The notes under the pieces: generated by a model | Told to the model about the DNA's origin: nothing | Seen by the model: only the letters and a program-made list of their open reading frames with translations | The model's database searches: none | Assembly: GCF_900109355.1 (NCBI RefSeq) | Contig: NZ_FOBF01000010.1 | Span: 1 to 64,000 of the forward strand | Direction of reading: 5' to 3' | Length of the DNA: 64,000 nt | Source: Nonomuraea pusilla | GTDB taxonomy: Bacteria > Actinomycetota > Actinomycetes > Streptosporangiales > Streptosporangiaceae | Part shown: positions 42,897-53,219 of the stretch, piece by piece | Position numbering within the stretch: the stretch's first letter is position 1 | Layout of the letters: each line of letters begins with the position of its first letter | Program-made: the position numbers and the translations under genes

Positions 42897-45590
42897 TCAG
42901 TTCTCCAACTGGATCGTGGCGATCTCCCAGGGGTCCAGGGGGAGGCGGAGGGTGCCGTCCGTGACCGGGACGGGGGCGCCGGGGCGGCCGCGGAGGTCGG
43001 CGTGGCGGGCGGCGGTGAAGCGGCCCTCGACGACGGCCTCCGTGGGGGTGCCGGTCATGGCGACCAGGCGCAGCTCCGTGCGGTCGTCGCGCATGCGCAG
43101 CGACGTCATCGTCACCCCGTCGCCCCGCACCGACAGGCCCGCCGCCTCGGGCGGCAGGGGCAGGTCGCGCGGGCCCAGGCCGGGCACGGCCAGCAGGTCG
43201 TGCCTGAACGTCTCCGCCGCCTCCAGCACGGCCGCCCAGTTCCCCGGCTCGGGCGGCGCGTACGGCATGAGGGCGAGGCTCACCGTCCGGACGCCGCGTG
43301 ACTGGGCGGCCGGGGTGGGCAGCTGGGGGCCGGCGGGTTCCGGCCTGAGCGCGTTGCGGTTGCGGGACAGGTAGCCGACGCAGCGGAGCAGGGTGAGCGC
43401 GAGCTCGCGCCCGTCGTCGGCCAGTTCGTACTCCGTGACGTGCTCCAGCAGGACGGCCACGCCCCCTGCGGCCACCCAGGCGGAGGCGGGGAAGGTGGGC
43501 AGCGGGGTCTCGCCGCAGCCGCCCTCGGCGCTCAGCCCGCGCGTGACGACGGCGAACTGGCCCTCGGCGTGCGAGACGTCCGCGCGTTCCGGCAGCGGGA
43601 CGTGCAGCCGCACGCGGTGGTCGGAGCAGCGGTTGTCGAACGTGACCAGCAGCCGCGCGAACGGCTCCCCGGCCCGCAGCTCCACCCGCGTGTCGACGAC
43701 GATCTCCTCGGTCCGCGCGGTACGGCGGGCCGCCGGGAGCTCGGGCGTGCCCTCGACGCCGTCGCCGGCGGCGGGCCAGTGGTACGTGCGGCGCACGTCG
43801 AGCGCCGCCACGAGCGGCCCAGAGCAGACCGGGACGACCTCGACGGACTCCGGTTCCGACACGAGCAGGTCCTCGGCCGGAGGGGCGTGGTTGTAGGTGT
43901 CGCCGACGTCGCCGCCGTCCTCGACGCGGGCGGCCCCGGTCACGGTGACGCCGCCGCCGTGCAGCGAGAGGGTGCCGTCGGGCGCGACCTCGACCCGCAG
44001 CAGGCCGTTGTCGAGCGCCAGGTCGTCGCCGCGTACGGGGGCGAGCCCGTGCGGCAGCCCGGCGGCGCGGGCCGCCCCTGCGACGGGCCGCAGGCCGGTG
44101 TGACCGAGCGGCGGCACGTCGGCGAGGACGGCGACGGTGCGGCGGGGTTCGGCGACGATGCGGACGCGGGTGACGCCGTCGATCCTGCCGCGCAGTCCGG
44201 CGACGTCGAACGCGTTGGACGGCTCGCGGGCCACGGTGAACGTCAGGGTGCCGTCCTGGACGGTCCAGCCGGTGACGTGCTGCCCGTACAGCTCGGTGCC
44301 GTGGACGAAGGTGAGGGCGGTGGCGCCGTCCATCTCCTCGTCGAGCAGCAGCGTGGGGGCGTACTCGAGGGGCTGGGCGGGCAGGGTGGCGCCGGAGGGG
44401 CCGACCAGGGGGTCGGAGCCGGCGACGTCCACGACGACGACGCCGCGGCGGCGGGCGGGGGTGGGGTTGACGACGAGCACGCCGCCGGACGGCACGGACG
44501 CGGCGAGCCGGGCGGTCACCATGTCGCGTACGGCCTGCCCGAGGTGCTCGGCCTCGGCGATGCGGGCGGCGACCTGCTGGGCGGTGTCGTCGACGCCGCA
44601 GCCGGTGACGGAGTCGTGGCCGCTGGCGTCGACGAGGCGCCACCAGGCCATGTCGAGGAAGCGGCCGGGCCACGCGCCGCCCCAGAGGGCGGCGAGCGGT
44701 TCGGCGTAGCGTTCGACCATGCGCTCGGCCCTGCCCATGGCCTGTTTGAGGTGGGCGCGGACGGAGACGACGCCGGGCAGGATGTTGGCGCGGGCGTGGG
44801 AGCGCAGCTCGCCGTGGACGCGCGGCAGTGCCTCCACGTCGGCCGGCTGCGCTCGGAGGTATCCGGACAGGGTGTCCATGCGGGCGTCCAGCGCGGCCAC
44901 CATCTCGGGCAGGCCGGCCACGGGCGCCGAGTGGTCGGTGCCGTACATCGCGAGCAGCGGCCCTTCCTGGCCGTGCCAGGCGCGCATCCTGCGGGCGAAC
45001 TCCGCCCCCCGCTCCCGCACGCGGGCGGGGTCCTCGAACAGGTGGGCGCCGTTGCCGTACCCGCCTTCCGGTAGGTACCGGGTGCTTATAGCGGTGCCGT
45101 CGGGCGCCACCCAGGCGAACGCGTCGGTGGTGACCGAGGACGGCACGCCCCGGTAGACGCAGGCGTGCGGCAGCCCGGCCCGCCGCAGGATCTGCGGCAT
45201 CTGCGCGGTGTGGCCGAACATGTCGGGCAGGTACCCCACGGGCATCGCGCCGCCCAGCTTGTCGGCGCGGTCCATGCCCAGTTCGAGGTTGCGGACGATG
45301 GTCTCGCCCGAGCACAGGAACTCGTCGAGCAGGATCTGCCAGGGCCCCACGGCCAGCCGTCCCGACTCGACCAGGGCGGCGACGCGGTCGCGCTGCTCCG
45401 GCCGCACCTCCAGGTAGTCGTCGACGCAGGCCAGCTGCCCGTCGAGGGTGAAGTGGTAGCCGGGCTCGCGCTCCATCGTGTCGAGCACCTCGTCGAGCAG
45501 CGCGACCAGCCGCAGCCTGAAGCGCTGGAACGGCTCGTACCACTCGCGGTCCCAGTGGGTGTGCGGGACGACGACGATCTCGGCGGTCAC
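42897..45590 (-). CDS. GH38 alpha-mannosidase
   Basis: This 897-residue glycoside hydrolase of family 38 has Zn-ligand and active-site motifs HTHWDREWY at residues 10-18 (His10 and Asp14 of the metal triad) and GYLPDMFGHTAQMPQILRRAGL at 119-140 with the catalytic nucleophile Asp123. ACVYRGVPSS follows, and a long C-terminal beta-sandwich region runs to the end. No signal peptide is present, so it acts on imported substrates. It is the last intact gene of the operon that begins with an ABC sugar-binding protein. The ATG overlaps the dehydrogenase stop by 4 bp. It probably removes alpha-mannose from an imported mannoside. Confidence 0.93.
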   Translation of the reverse strand: MTAEIVVVPHTHWDREWYEPFQRFRLRLVALLDEVLDTMEREPGYHFTLDGQLACVDDYLEVRPEQRDRVAALVESGRLAVGPWQILLDEFLCSGETIVRNLELGMDRADKLGGAMPVGYLPDMFGHTAQMPQILRRAGLPHACVYRGVPSSVTTDAFAWVAPDGTAISTRYLPEGGYGNGAHLFEDPARVRERGAEFARRMRAWHGQEGPLLAMYGTDHSAPVAGLPEMVAALDARMDTLSGYLRAQPADVEALPRVHGELRSHARANILPGVVSVRAHLKQAMGRAERMVERYAEPLAALWGGAWPGRFLDMAWWRLVDASGHDSVTGCGVDDTAQQVAARIAEAEHLGQAVRDMVTARLAASVPSGGVLVVNPTPARRRGVVVVDVAGSDPLVGPSGATLPAQPLEYAPTLLLDEEMDGATALTFVHGTELYGQHVTGWTVQDGTLTFTVAREPSNAFDVAGLRGRIDGVTRVRIVAEPRRTVAVLADVPPLGHTGLRPVAGAARAAGLPHGLAPVRGDDLALDNGLLRVEVAPDGTLSLHGGGVTVTGAARVEDGGDVGDTYNHAPPAEDLLVSEPESVEVVPVCSGPLVAALDVRRTYHWPAAGDGVEGTPELPAARRTARTEEIVVDTRVELRAGEPFARLLVTFDNRCSDHRVRLHVPLPERADVSHAEGQFAVVTRGLSAEGGCGETPLPTFPASAWVAAGGVAVLLEHVTEYELADDGRELALTLLRCVGYLSRNRNALRPEPAGPQLPTPAAQSRGVRTVSLALMPYAPPEPGNWAAVLEAAETFRHDLLAVPGLGPRDLPLPPEAAGLSVRGDGVTMTSLRMRDDRTELRLVAMTGTPTEAVVEGRFTAARHADLRGRPGAPVPVTDGTLRLPLDPWEIATIQLEN

Positions 45591-46666
45591 GCCGCCTCAC
45601 CTCCGATGGGCAGGCCGTGCAGGACGGCGTAGCGGGCGGCGACGCGCTGGGCGGTGACGACGTCCTCCAGCGCCCCTTCGACGCCGGTGAGCGGGGGCTC
45701 GCCCCTGGTGACGTACGCGTGGAAGGCGGCGAGCTGCACCTCGAACGCCTCGGTCACGTCGCGCCACTCGGTGCGCGCCTCGCCGCCGGACACGACGGTG
45801 AGCAGGGTGGGCGCGTTCATCAGGTACGGCGAGGGGAAGACGAGCTCCAGCGACCCCCGGTCGTGGTGGACGGCCACGGTCTCGCGGTAGGCGGGGTAGT
45901 CCTCCAGGTAGTGCCAGCGGACGGAGAACCGGCCGGCGGCGGGCAGCGGCCCGGAGATCTCGACGGAGCCGGGCGTCTCGCCCCAGGTCTCGACGTACGA
46001 GATCTCGGCGGGCGACCCGGTGAAGCGGCGCAGCAGCGAGAAGTCATGGCAGATCGAGCCGAGGGTCACGCCGTACAGCGCCCGCACCCGCTCCGTCGCC
46101 TCCTCCCCCAGCGCCCGCGACACCAGTGTGTCCTCCTCCGCCCGCAGCGCCGCGAGCGTGCCAGGCTCCACGTCGGCCGCCCTGACCAGGTTGGCGAAGG
46201 CGAGCTGCGACTCCCCGCTCGGGTGCAGCACGGTCACCTCCACCGACCGGATCGCCTCCGGCCCGCCCAGCTCGCCGAGGAGCGCCGCCGCCCTGCGCAC
46301 CGCGGGGTCGTACTGCTTCATGTAGCCGACCATGAGCCGGCCCTCGGGCAGCGCCGCCACCTCCGCCCTGGTCAGCGCGAGCGGCTTCTCGCACAGGACG
46401 GCGTACCCGGCGGCGAGCGCGCGCCGCACCGCGTCGCCGTGCGAGCCCGAGGCCAGCACGACGACCGCCTCGAACCCTCCGGCGGCGAGCATGGCCTCCA
46501 GCGAGGTGAACCGTCCGGCGGCGCCGAGCCGGTCGCCCACGGCGTCGGCGAGCGCGCGCGACAGGTCGCACACGGCGGTCACCTCGAACAGGTCGCGGCG
46601 TCTCGACAGCAGCGGCACGTACACCGCCTGCGTGACGGCGCCGCACCCGACAAGCGCGATCTTCAC
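45587..46666 (-). CDS. Gfo/Idh/MocA-family NAD(P)-dependent dehydrogenase
   Basis: This 359-residue oxidoreductase has the Rossmann motif VKIALVGCGAVTQAVYVPLL at its N terminus. The catalytic CEKPLALT motif lies near residue 95, and a C-terminal substrate domain contains GSICHDFSLLRRFTG, where H and D fit the family's active-site pair. The resemblance is to inositol- or sugar-dehydrogenase-like members, but the sequence is not clearly IolG. The GTG start overlaps the stop of the TIM-barrel gene by 4 bp. In context, oxidation of inositol or a mannosyl-inositol is a reasonable proposal. Confidence 0.85.
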   Translation of the reverse strand: MKIALVGCGAVTQAVYVPLLSRRRDLFEVTAVCDLSRALADAVGDRLGAAGRFTSLEAMLAAGGFEAVVVLASGSHGDAVRRALAAGYAVLCEKPLALTRAEVAALPEGRLMVGYMKQYDPAVRRAAALLGELGGPEAIRSVEVTVLHPSGESQLAFANLVRAADVEPGTLAALRAEEDTLVSRALGEEATERVRALYGVTLGSICHDFSLLRRFTGSPAEISYVETWGETPGSVEISGPLPAAGRFSVRWHYLEDYPAYRETVAVHHDRGSLELVFPSPYLMNAPTLLTVVSGGEARTEWRDVTEAFEVQLAAFHAYVTRGEPPLTGVEGALEDVVTAQRVAARYAVLHGLPIGGEAA

Positions 46667-47565
46667 AGTCCCAGTTCCCTCAGCTTCTCGCGGTTGGCCG
46701 CCTGGTCGGCGACGTTCTGCGCCACCGTGCGGCGGCCTGGCAGCGTGTCCTGCTCGATGACGATCCAGCCCCGGTAGTCGATCTCGTCGAGGGCGCGCAC
46801 GACGCCGGGCAGGTCGAGCTCGCCCCCGCCCAGCGGGGCGAAGCCGCCCCTGCCCATCAGCTCGCGCAGGTCGGCGCCGTCGTCGAGGGCGCGCGCGTGG
46901 ACGCCCCTGTCGGCGTCCTTGACGTGGACGTGCCCGACCCGGCCCGCCCAGTCGCGCAGCGCCGCCACCGGGTCGCCGCCGGCCAGCAGCAGGTGGCCGG
47001 TGTCCAGGCAGAGCGCCACGTCGGTCAGCTCCAGCAGCCGCTCGACGTCCTGCGGCGTCTCGACGTACGTGCCGAGGTGGTGGTGGAAGGCGGGCTCGAA
47101 GCCGCGCTCCCTGCAGCGGTCGGCCGCCTCCTGCACGCGCGCGGCGTAGGCCGGCCACGCGGACGCGCCCAGCCCCGGCACGCCCGCCCCCGGCCTGGCG
47201 AACCGCTCGGGCGAGCCCGAGCAGCCGAGCGTGGGCCTCGGGGCCAGGTGCGGCGGCGCGGCGGGGGCGGCGGCGAACACGTCCAGGGTGGCCTCCAGCG
47301 CCGGCAGGCCGGCGCGGAACGCCTCCTCGTCGCCGTAGCGCAGGTCGGCCCAGCCTCCGGCCAGCAGCAGGCCACCGAGCCGCTCCGCCAGCGCGCCGCC
47401 GGTGCCGAGGTAGCCGAGGGGGCCGAGGTCGACCCCGTCGTACCCGGCCTGCGCCAGCGCCCCGACCAGCTCGCCCGCGGTCAGCGGCGGCGGCGCGTCG
47501 CTCAGCTCGAACACCCCGAAGCTCACGGGCGCGCCCGCGACCTTCCACGAGCCCGCTGATCTCAT
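46663..47565 (-). CDS. IolE-like sugar phosphate isomerase/epimerase (TIM barrel)
   Basis: This 300-residue AP-endonuclease-2-like TIM-barrel protein has KVAGAPVSFGVFELSDAPPP near residues 8-27 and YDGVDLGPLGYLG near 46, as in actinobacterial inosose dehydratase-type proteins. Metal-ligand regions appear as HHHLGTYVETPQDVERLL near 168 and LCLDTGHLLLAGGDP near 190, and GHVHVKDAD near 218. It probably acts as inosose dehydratase (IolE) or an epimerase on a related keto-sugar. It overlaps its neighbours by 4 bp on both sides. The divergent operon lacks an iolE, which supports this role. Confidence 0.82.
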   Translation of the reverse strand: MRSAGSWKVAGAPVSFGVFELSDAPPPLTAGELVGALAQAGYDGVDLGPLGYLGTGGALAERLGGLLLAGGWADLRYGDEEAFRAGLPALEATLDVFAAAPAAPPHLAPRPTLGCSGSPERFARPGAGVPGLGASAWPAYAARVQEAADRCRERGFEPAFHHHLGTYVETPQDVERLLELTDVALCLDTGHLLLAGGDPVAALRDWAGRVGHVHVKDADRGVHARALDDGADLRELMGRGGFAPLGGGELDLPGVVRALDEIDYRGWIVIEQDTLPGRRTVAQNVADQAANREKLRELGL

Positions 47566-48742
47566 GCGCACAGGGCCATCACCTCGTTGTCGTGGGTCTC
47601 CAGGCGGTGGGGTCCGTCCGCGGCGGGCAGCAGCGCGCGGTCGCCGCGGACGACCTGGCGGGAGCCGTCGGGACGCACCAGCACGAGCCCGGCGGCGTCC
47701 AGGGCGAGCAGCTCGTCGCCGAGTCTGAGCAGCAGCGGCGCGTCTGGGCCCGCCGAGACGGCGGTGCGGCCCGCCCGCACGCCGTCGAGGACGCGGCCGG
47801 CGTCCTCGGCCAGCACCCAGGTCGTCGGCGCGCCGGGCAGGCCGTCGCTTCCGTGCCGGTGGAAGTCGCTGCCGCCGATCGCGATCACGTCGTCGCGCCA
47901 GGCGTCGGCCCAGGCGAGCGGCGCGCCCCAGCGGCGGTCCCACCAGCCGGAGCTCCACACCTCGGCCACCCTGGGGCGGCGGGTGAGGGGCAGCAGCCAC
48001 GCGCAGTCGCCGCCCAGCGGGTGGTTGATCGAGATCAGCCCGCCCGCGCGCTCGGCGTGCTCGACCCAGGAGTCGGCGGGCTCACGGAAGTCCACCCAGC
48101 CGACGTCGCCGAACACGTTGGCGTGGCCGCGGTCGGTGGTGACCTCCTGGCCGGGGATGAGCGTGATGCCGTGGTCGGCGGCGGCCAGCCAGGGGTGGTG
48201 GCTGACGGTGTTGTGGTCGGTGACGGCGAGGAAGTCGAGCCCGCGCGCGCGGGCCAGCCCGGCGAGCTCGCCGACGGTGAGGCCGCCGTCGCTGTGGACG
48301 GTGTGGGCGTGGAAGTCGCCGGCGAACCAGCGCAGGCCCTCCACGTCCGGGATGTCGCGGCGGGGCGGCCGGTCGCCCGCCGGCGGCCCTTCCGGCGGCG
48401 CCGGCGGCTCCGGCGGCGCGACGGGCGAGCAGGTCACGTCGAGCGTGTAGTCGAGGCCCTCAGGCGGGATCCGGTGCAGGCGCAGCCAGACGTGCCACGT
48501 CCCCGGCTCCGGCTCGCCCGGCAGGTAGCCGGGCGTCGCCCAGCGCGCCGTGATGGTGTACTCGTCGCGGGCGCCGCCCGACCAGCCGCGGAACCCCGCC
48601 GGCGATGCGCAGCCGAGGTCGATCACCCCTCGTGAGCGGTCGTGGCCGAGCCGCACGGTCACCGCGCGGGTGCCCGCCGGCACCTCGAACGGCACCTCGC
48701 GCAGCGTGCGCTCCAGCCTGTCGTCCAGGCTCCAGTGGCCTC

Positions 48743-48746
<4 letters not shown>
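47562..48746 (-). CDS. CehA/McbA-type PHP-domain metallohydrolase
   Basis: This 394-residue protein has an N-terminal beta-rich region (about 1-120) followed by a PHP phosphoesterase domain. GDFHAHTVHSDGGLTVGELA (about 139-158) and FLAVTDHNTVSHHPWL near 170 carry the metal-binding His and Asp residues, and LIPGQEVTTDRGHANVFG follows near 195. PHP enzymes of this type cleave phosphodiesters or carbamate/ester bonds. Set between an ABC importer and inositol/mannoside enzymes, it may open a phosphodiester in the imported substrate. There is no signal peptide, so it is cytosolic. Confidence 0.82.
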
Positions 48747-49806
<1,060 letters not shown>

Positions 49807-49807
<1 letters not shown>

Positions 49808-50661
49808 TACCGCTTGATCCCTCCGTGGAACCGGAAGCCGTACTTTTTGCTGACGAACAGGTACATGAGCACCACAGGGACCGAGTAGAGCAGGCCGAAC
49901 GTGGACAGCAGCCGCAGGTTCGCCTGCCCGCCCTCGGTGTAGAGCGTGTACGTGATCACCGCCGCGGGCTGCTTCTCCACGTCGCTGAGCAGCAGGTACG
50001 GCATGAGGAAGTTCCCCCACACGTTCGCCACCGCCCACACCGCGATCGTCGCCAGCCCAGGACGCACCAGCGGGACCACGACGTGCCGGACGATCTGCAG
50101 CGGCGAGGCCCCGAAGACCCGCGCCGACTCCTCGTACGACTTCGGCGTGGAGTCCATGAAGTCCTTCAGCATGAAGATCGCGGCGGGCAGCAGGCCGCCG
50201 GTCAGGATCAGCACGAGCCCGAGCCGCGAGTCGATGAGGTCGAGCTCCACCGCGAGCTGGAAGAGCGGCACGATGGCCGCCGTGCCCGTGATGATGGACG
50301 ACAGCAGCAGCAGCACGTAGAGGAGCGCGTCACGGCCGGGCAGGCGCACGCGGCTGAGCGCGTAGGCCGCCAGCGCCGCGAGGAGCACCACCAGCGCGGC
50401 CGTGCCGGCCGACAGCAGCACCGAGTTGTACAGCGACGGCAGCGCGTACGGGTGCTCCAGCACGGCGCGGAAGTTGTCCCAGGTGAAGGCGGCGGTGCCG
50501 CCGTCCCCCCGCCCGCCGCCGGGCAGCGGGACGCGCACCTCGTACGTCGGGTCGGCGGTGAAGGGCGCGGTGACCAGCCAGAGGAGCGGCAGGGTGAAGA
50601 ACGCCAGCACCACCGCGACGAGCGCGTAGAAGCCGATCCGGCCGAGGACGAAGCGGATCAT
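49807..50661 (-). CDS. Carbohydrate ABC transporter permease (CUT1, MalG-like)
   Basis: This 284-residue membrane protein has six helices. The EAA loop ESARVFGASPLQIVRHVVVPLVRPG near 185 and the C-terminal SKKYGFRFHGGIKR, typical of MalG-like subunits, are visible. It overlaps the other permease gene (ATGA). It pairs with the 50658 permease and the lipoprotein at 51565. Confidence 0.9.
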
Positions 50662-51590
50662 CTCTTGCTCCTGAGCAGCCGCAGGTAGAAGACCGCCACG
50701 ACCAGGTTGATCAGCAGGATGATCGTGGACAGGGCGGCGCCGTAGCCCAGCTCGCCGCTCTGCACGGCGACCTTGTAGACGTGCACGGCCAGCACCTCGG
50801 ACCTGCCGTCGGGCCCGCCCGCGGTCAGCATGAACGGGGTGAAGTCGTTGAACGTCCACAGGCTGATGAGCAGCAGGTTCGTCAGGACGTGGCCCTTGAT
50901 GTGCGGGAAGACGACGTCCCTGAGCTGCTGCCAGCCGGTCGCCCCCGCGAGCCTCGCGCTCTCCAGGTGCGAGGGCGGCACGTTCCCGAGGGCGGCGCCG
51001 TAGAGCATCATCGAGAACGCGGTGCCGCGCCAGGTGTTGAAGACGACGATCGACAGCATCGGGTGGTCGAGCAGCCAGGGGAAGCCGGGGATGCCGAGCA
51101 GCGCGTTCAGCGTGCCGCTGTCGCGGTCGAGCAGCGCCACCCACAGGAACGACACCACGGCGCTGGGCAGGATCCACGCCAGGATGACGAGCCCCTCGAC
51201 GAGCCGCTTGAGCGGGCCGCGCCGGTCGCGCAGCAGCCAGGCGATCGTGAAGCCGAGCCCGACCTGCCCGACGACGGCCGAGCCGAGCACGAACTCGACG
51301 GTCAGCCAGGTGGAGTCCCAGAACGCGGGGTCCCACAGCGCCTCGACGAAGTTGTCCAGGCCGACGAACTGGGGTTCGGCCGCGTCGGCGCCGGTCAGGC
51401 GGTAGGTGGTCAGCCCCAGGTAGAGCACCCACAGCGCGGGGAACACGAGGAACACCGCGATGAGCGCCAGCGCGGGCGCGGTGAACAGGGCCGCGCGCAC
51501 CCTGCCGAGGCCCGCCGCGTCGGTGCTGTGGCGGCGGGCTCGGGCGTCCTCGCCGGGGGCGGCGTCAGGAGGCGATGTTGCCTGCGCCAC
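50658..51590 (-). CDS. Sugar ABC transporter permease (CUT1, MalF-like)
   Basis: This 310-residue permease starts with a hydrophilic N terminus, then about six helices beginning ALFTAPALALIAVFLVFPALWVLYLG. The EAA loop is LESARLAGATGWQQLRDVVFPHIKGH near 206. The start at 51588-51590 overlaps the binding-protein gene by 26 bp; a later start would shorten this. It is the first permease of the importer. Confidence 0.9.
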   Translation of the reverse strand: MAQATSPPDAAPGEDARARRHSTDAAGLGRVRAALFTAPALALIAVFLVFPALWVLYLGLTTYRLTGADAAEPQFVGLDNFVEALWDPAFWDSTWLTVEFVLGSAVVGQVGLGFTIAWLLRDRRGPLKRLVEGLVILAWILPSAVVSFLWVALLDRDSGTLNALLGIPGFPWLLDHPMLSIVVFNTWRGTAFSMMLYGAALGNVPPSHLESARLAGATGWQQLRDVVFPHIKGHVLTNLLLISLWTFNDFTPFMLTAGGPDGRSEVLAVHVYKVAVQSGELGYGAALSTIILLINLVVAVFYLRLLRSKR

Positions 51591-52959
51591 CGACGATTCC
51601 TTCGAGCTTCTTCTGGTAGTCGGCCGCCGCCTGGTCGGGCGGCGTTCCTCCGGCGACCGCCGCGGTGGCCTCCTGCAGCGCCACCGACACCTGCGGGTAG
51701 ATCGCCACCGGCGGCCGGTAGGCGGTGAGCGGGAGCACCTTCTCCGAGATGAACGTCAGCAGCGGCTCCCCGGCGAGGATCTCCTTGTTGACGTCGCCGC
51801 GCGGGGTGACGCGGACGTTGCCGCCCTTGGTCTCCTGCTTCAGCGCGTCCGCCGAGAGCGTGAAGGCGAGCAGCTCGAACGCCTCCTTGGGGTGCTTGGA
51901 GTTGGGGTTGACGGTGCGCAGGGCGCCGCCGGACATGCTGACGAAGTCCTGGCCCCTGATGCCCTTGCCCGGCTCCATGGCGGGGATGAGGGCGTAGCCG
52001 ACGTTCTGGTCGCGGTCGGGCATCCTGGCCACGCCGTCCTTGGGGTTGACGACGCCGCGCCAGAAGTAGTCGCCCTCCATGAGGATGCCGATCCTGCCCT
52101 GGGCGAACTGCTGGAACGACTTGTCGCGGCCCTTGGCCTCCTGCTGGAGCCTGGGGTCGCCGAGCCCGCTGCCGCCGTAGATCTTCTGGTAGAGGCCGAG
52201 GACGTCCTTGAGCGCCTGGCCGGCGCCCGTCCACTTACCGTCCTTCTGGATCTCCGCGCCGGCGCCGGCGAGCAGCGGCAGCACGCCCTGCATGGTGGTG
52301 GCCTCACCCATCGCCGTGCCGGCGTTGATCTGGATCGGCACGGGCACGCCCGACGACTTGAGCTTCGCGCCCGCGTCGAGGATCTCCTGCCAGCTCTTCG
52401 GCTGCCAGTCGGCGGGCAGCCCGGCCTTCTGGAAGAGCGTCTTGTTGAAGTAGAGCACCCGGCCGTCGGTGCCGATGGGCAGGGCGTACTTCTTGCCGTC
52501 GTAGGTGGCGAGGCCCTGCACCGCGTCGGGGATCTGCGACCAGCCCTCCCAGGTGTCGGCCTCGGCGCCGACGACCTCGGCCAGCGGCTTGATGTAGCCC
52601 GCCTGGGCGAACTCGCCGGCCCAGATGCCGTCGATGTCGATCACGTCGGCGCCCTTGCCTGACTTGAGGTCGAGGGAGAGCTTGGTCTTGTACTGCTCGT
52701 CGTCCACGCCGCTGGGAATGAACTTGACCTTGACGTCCTTGCCCTTGGCCTTCTGGGCCGCCTCGAACGTGGGGATCACCCAGTTGGCGATGTGCTCGGC
52801 CGACACGGCGTTCTTGCCGCCCGCGATGGCGTTCTGCGTGATCGTCAGCTCGACGGCGCCGCCGCCGGCCCCGCCGGACGACTGGCCGCAGGCGGAGAGC
52901 CCGAGACCCGTCGCGGCGACCACCGCGATCACTCCGATCGACCGCTTCCGTGATGCCAT
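51565..52959 (-). CDS. Extracellular sugar-binding lipoprotein of the ABC importer
   Basis: This 464-residue solute-binding protein (SBP family 1) has a signal peptide (MASRKRSIGVIAVVAATGLGLSACG) with lipobox LSAC, so it is membrane-anchored by its Cys. The mature protein shows DVIDIDGIWAGEFAQAGYIKPL and YALPIGTDGRVLYFNKTLFQ, typical of oligosaccharide-binding proteins. The ATG at 52957-52959 has GGAGG 6 bases upstream. It is the first gene of the minus-strand operon, opposite the inositol operon across the shared control region. The ligand is unknown; context suggests an inositol- or mannose-containing compound. Confidence 0.9.
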   Translation of the reverse strand: MASRKRSIGVIAVVAATGLGLSACGQSSGGAGGGAVELTITQNAIAGGKNAVSAEHIANWVIPTFEAAQKAKGKDVKVKFIPSGVDDEQYKTKLSLDLKSGKGADVIDIDGIWAGEFAQAGYIKPLAEVVGAEADTWEGWSQIPDAVQGLATYDGKKYALPIGTDGRVLYFNKTLFQKAGLPADWQPKSWQEILDAGAKLKSSGVPVPIQINAGTAMGEATTMQGVLPLLAGAGAEIQKDGKWTGAGQALKDVLGLYQKIYGGSGLGDPRLQQEAKGRDKSFQQFAQGRIGILMEGDYFWRGVVNPKDGVARMPDRDQNVGYALIPAMEPGKGIRGQDFVSMSGGALRTVNPNSKHPKEAFELLAFTLSADALKQETKGGNVRVTPRGDVNKEILAGEPLLTFISEKVLPLTAYRPPVAIYPQVSVALQEATAAVAGGTPPDQAAADYQKKLEGIVGGAGNIAS

Positions 52960-53003
52960 GCATATCCTCCATGTCCAAAAGGGAGGTAAAGCCATAGGCC
53001 AAT

Positions 53004-53015
53004 ATGTCATGACAT
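53004..53015. promoter_or_regulatory. Operator-like palindrome ATGTCATGACAT, importer side
   Basis: A perfect 12-bp palindrome lies 45 bp upstream of the sugar-binding protein start. Its core TGTCATGACA is repeated at 53167-53176. The shape suits a GntR- or LacI-type repressor dimer. The 260-bp spacer is AT-rich compared with the genes. The regulator is not in the window. Confidence 0.6.
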
Positions 53016-53166
53016 GTAGATGACGTAAAGCTCTGCATACACTGGGGAACAAGCCCGCGAGCTGCGGTTTCGCCCGCCAGGAGCAGGTCCGGCGATTCCG
53101 GTCCACCTGCCGCGCGCGCCCCGGGTTTCGGCCAGGGCACATTCAGCTACATAGCGGACATCCATA

Positions 53167-53176
53167 TGTCATGACA
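53167..53176. promoter_or_regulatory. Operator-like palindrome TGTCATGACA, iol side
   Basis: This second copy of TGTCATGACA is flanked by ATA on the left and ATAT on the right. It lies 44 bp before the IolC start. With the copy at 53004 it brackets the divergent promoters, so both operons are probably induced together. GCCATAG also occurs beside each copy (52991 region and 53181 region). Confidence 0.6.
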
Positions 53177-53219
53177 ATATGCCATAGTGTCTTAGGCAAG
53201 CTGCGTCCCTGGAGGTGCG

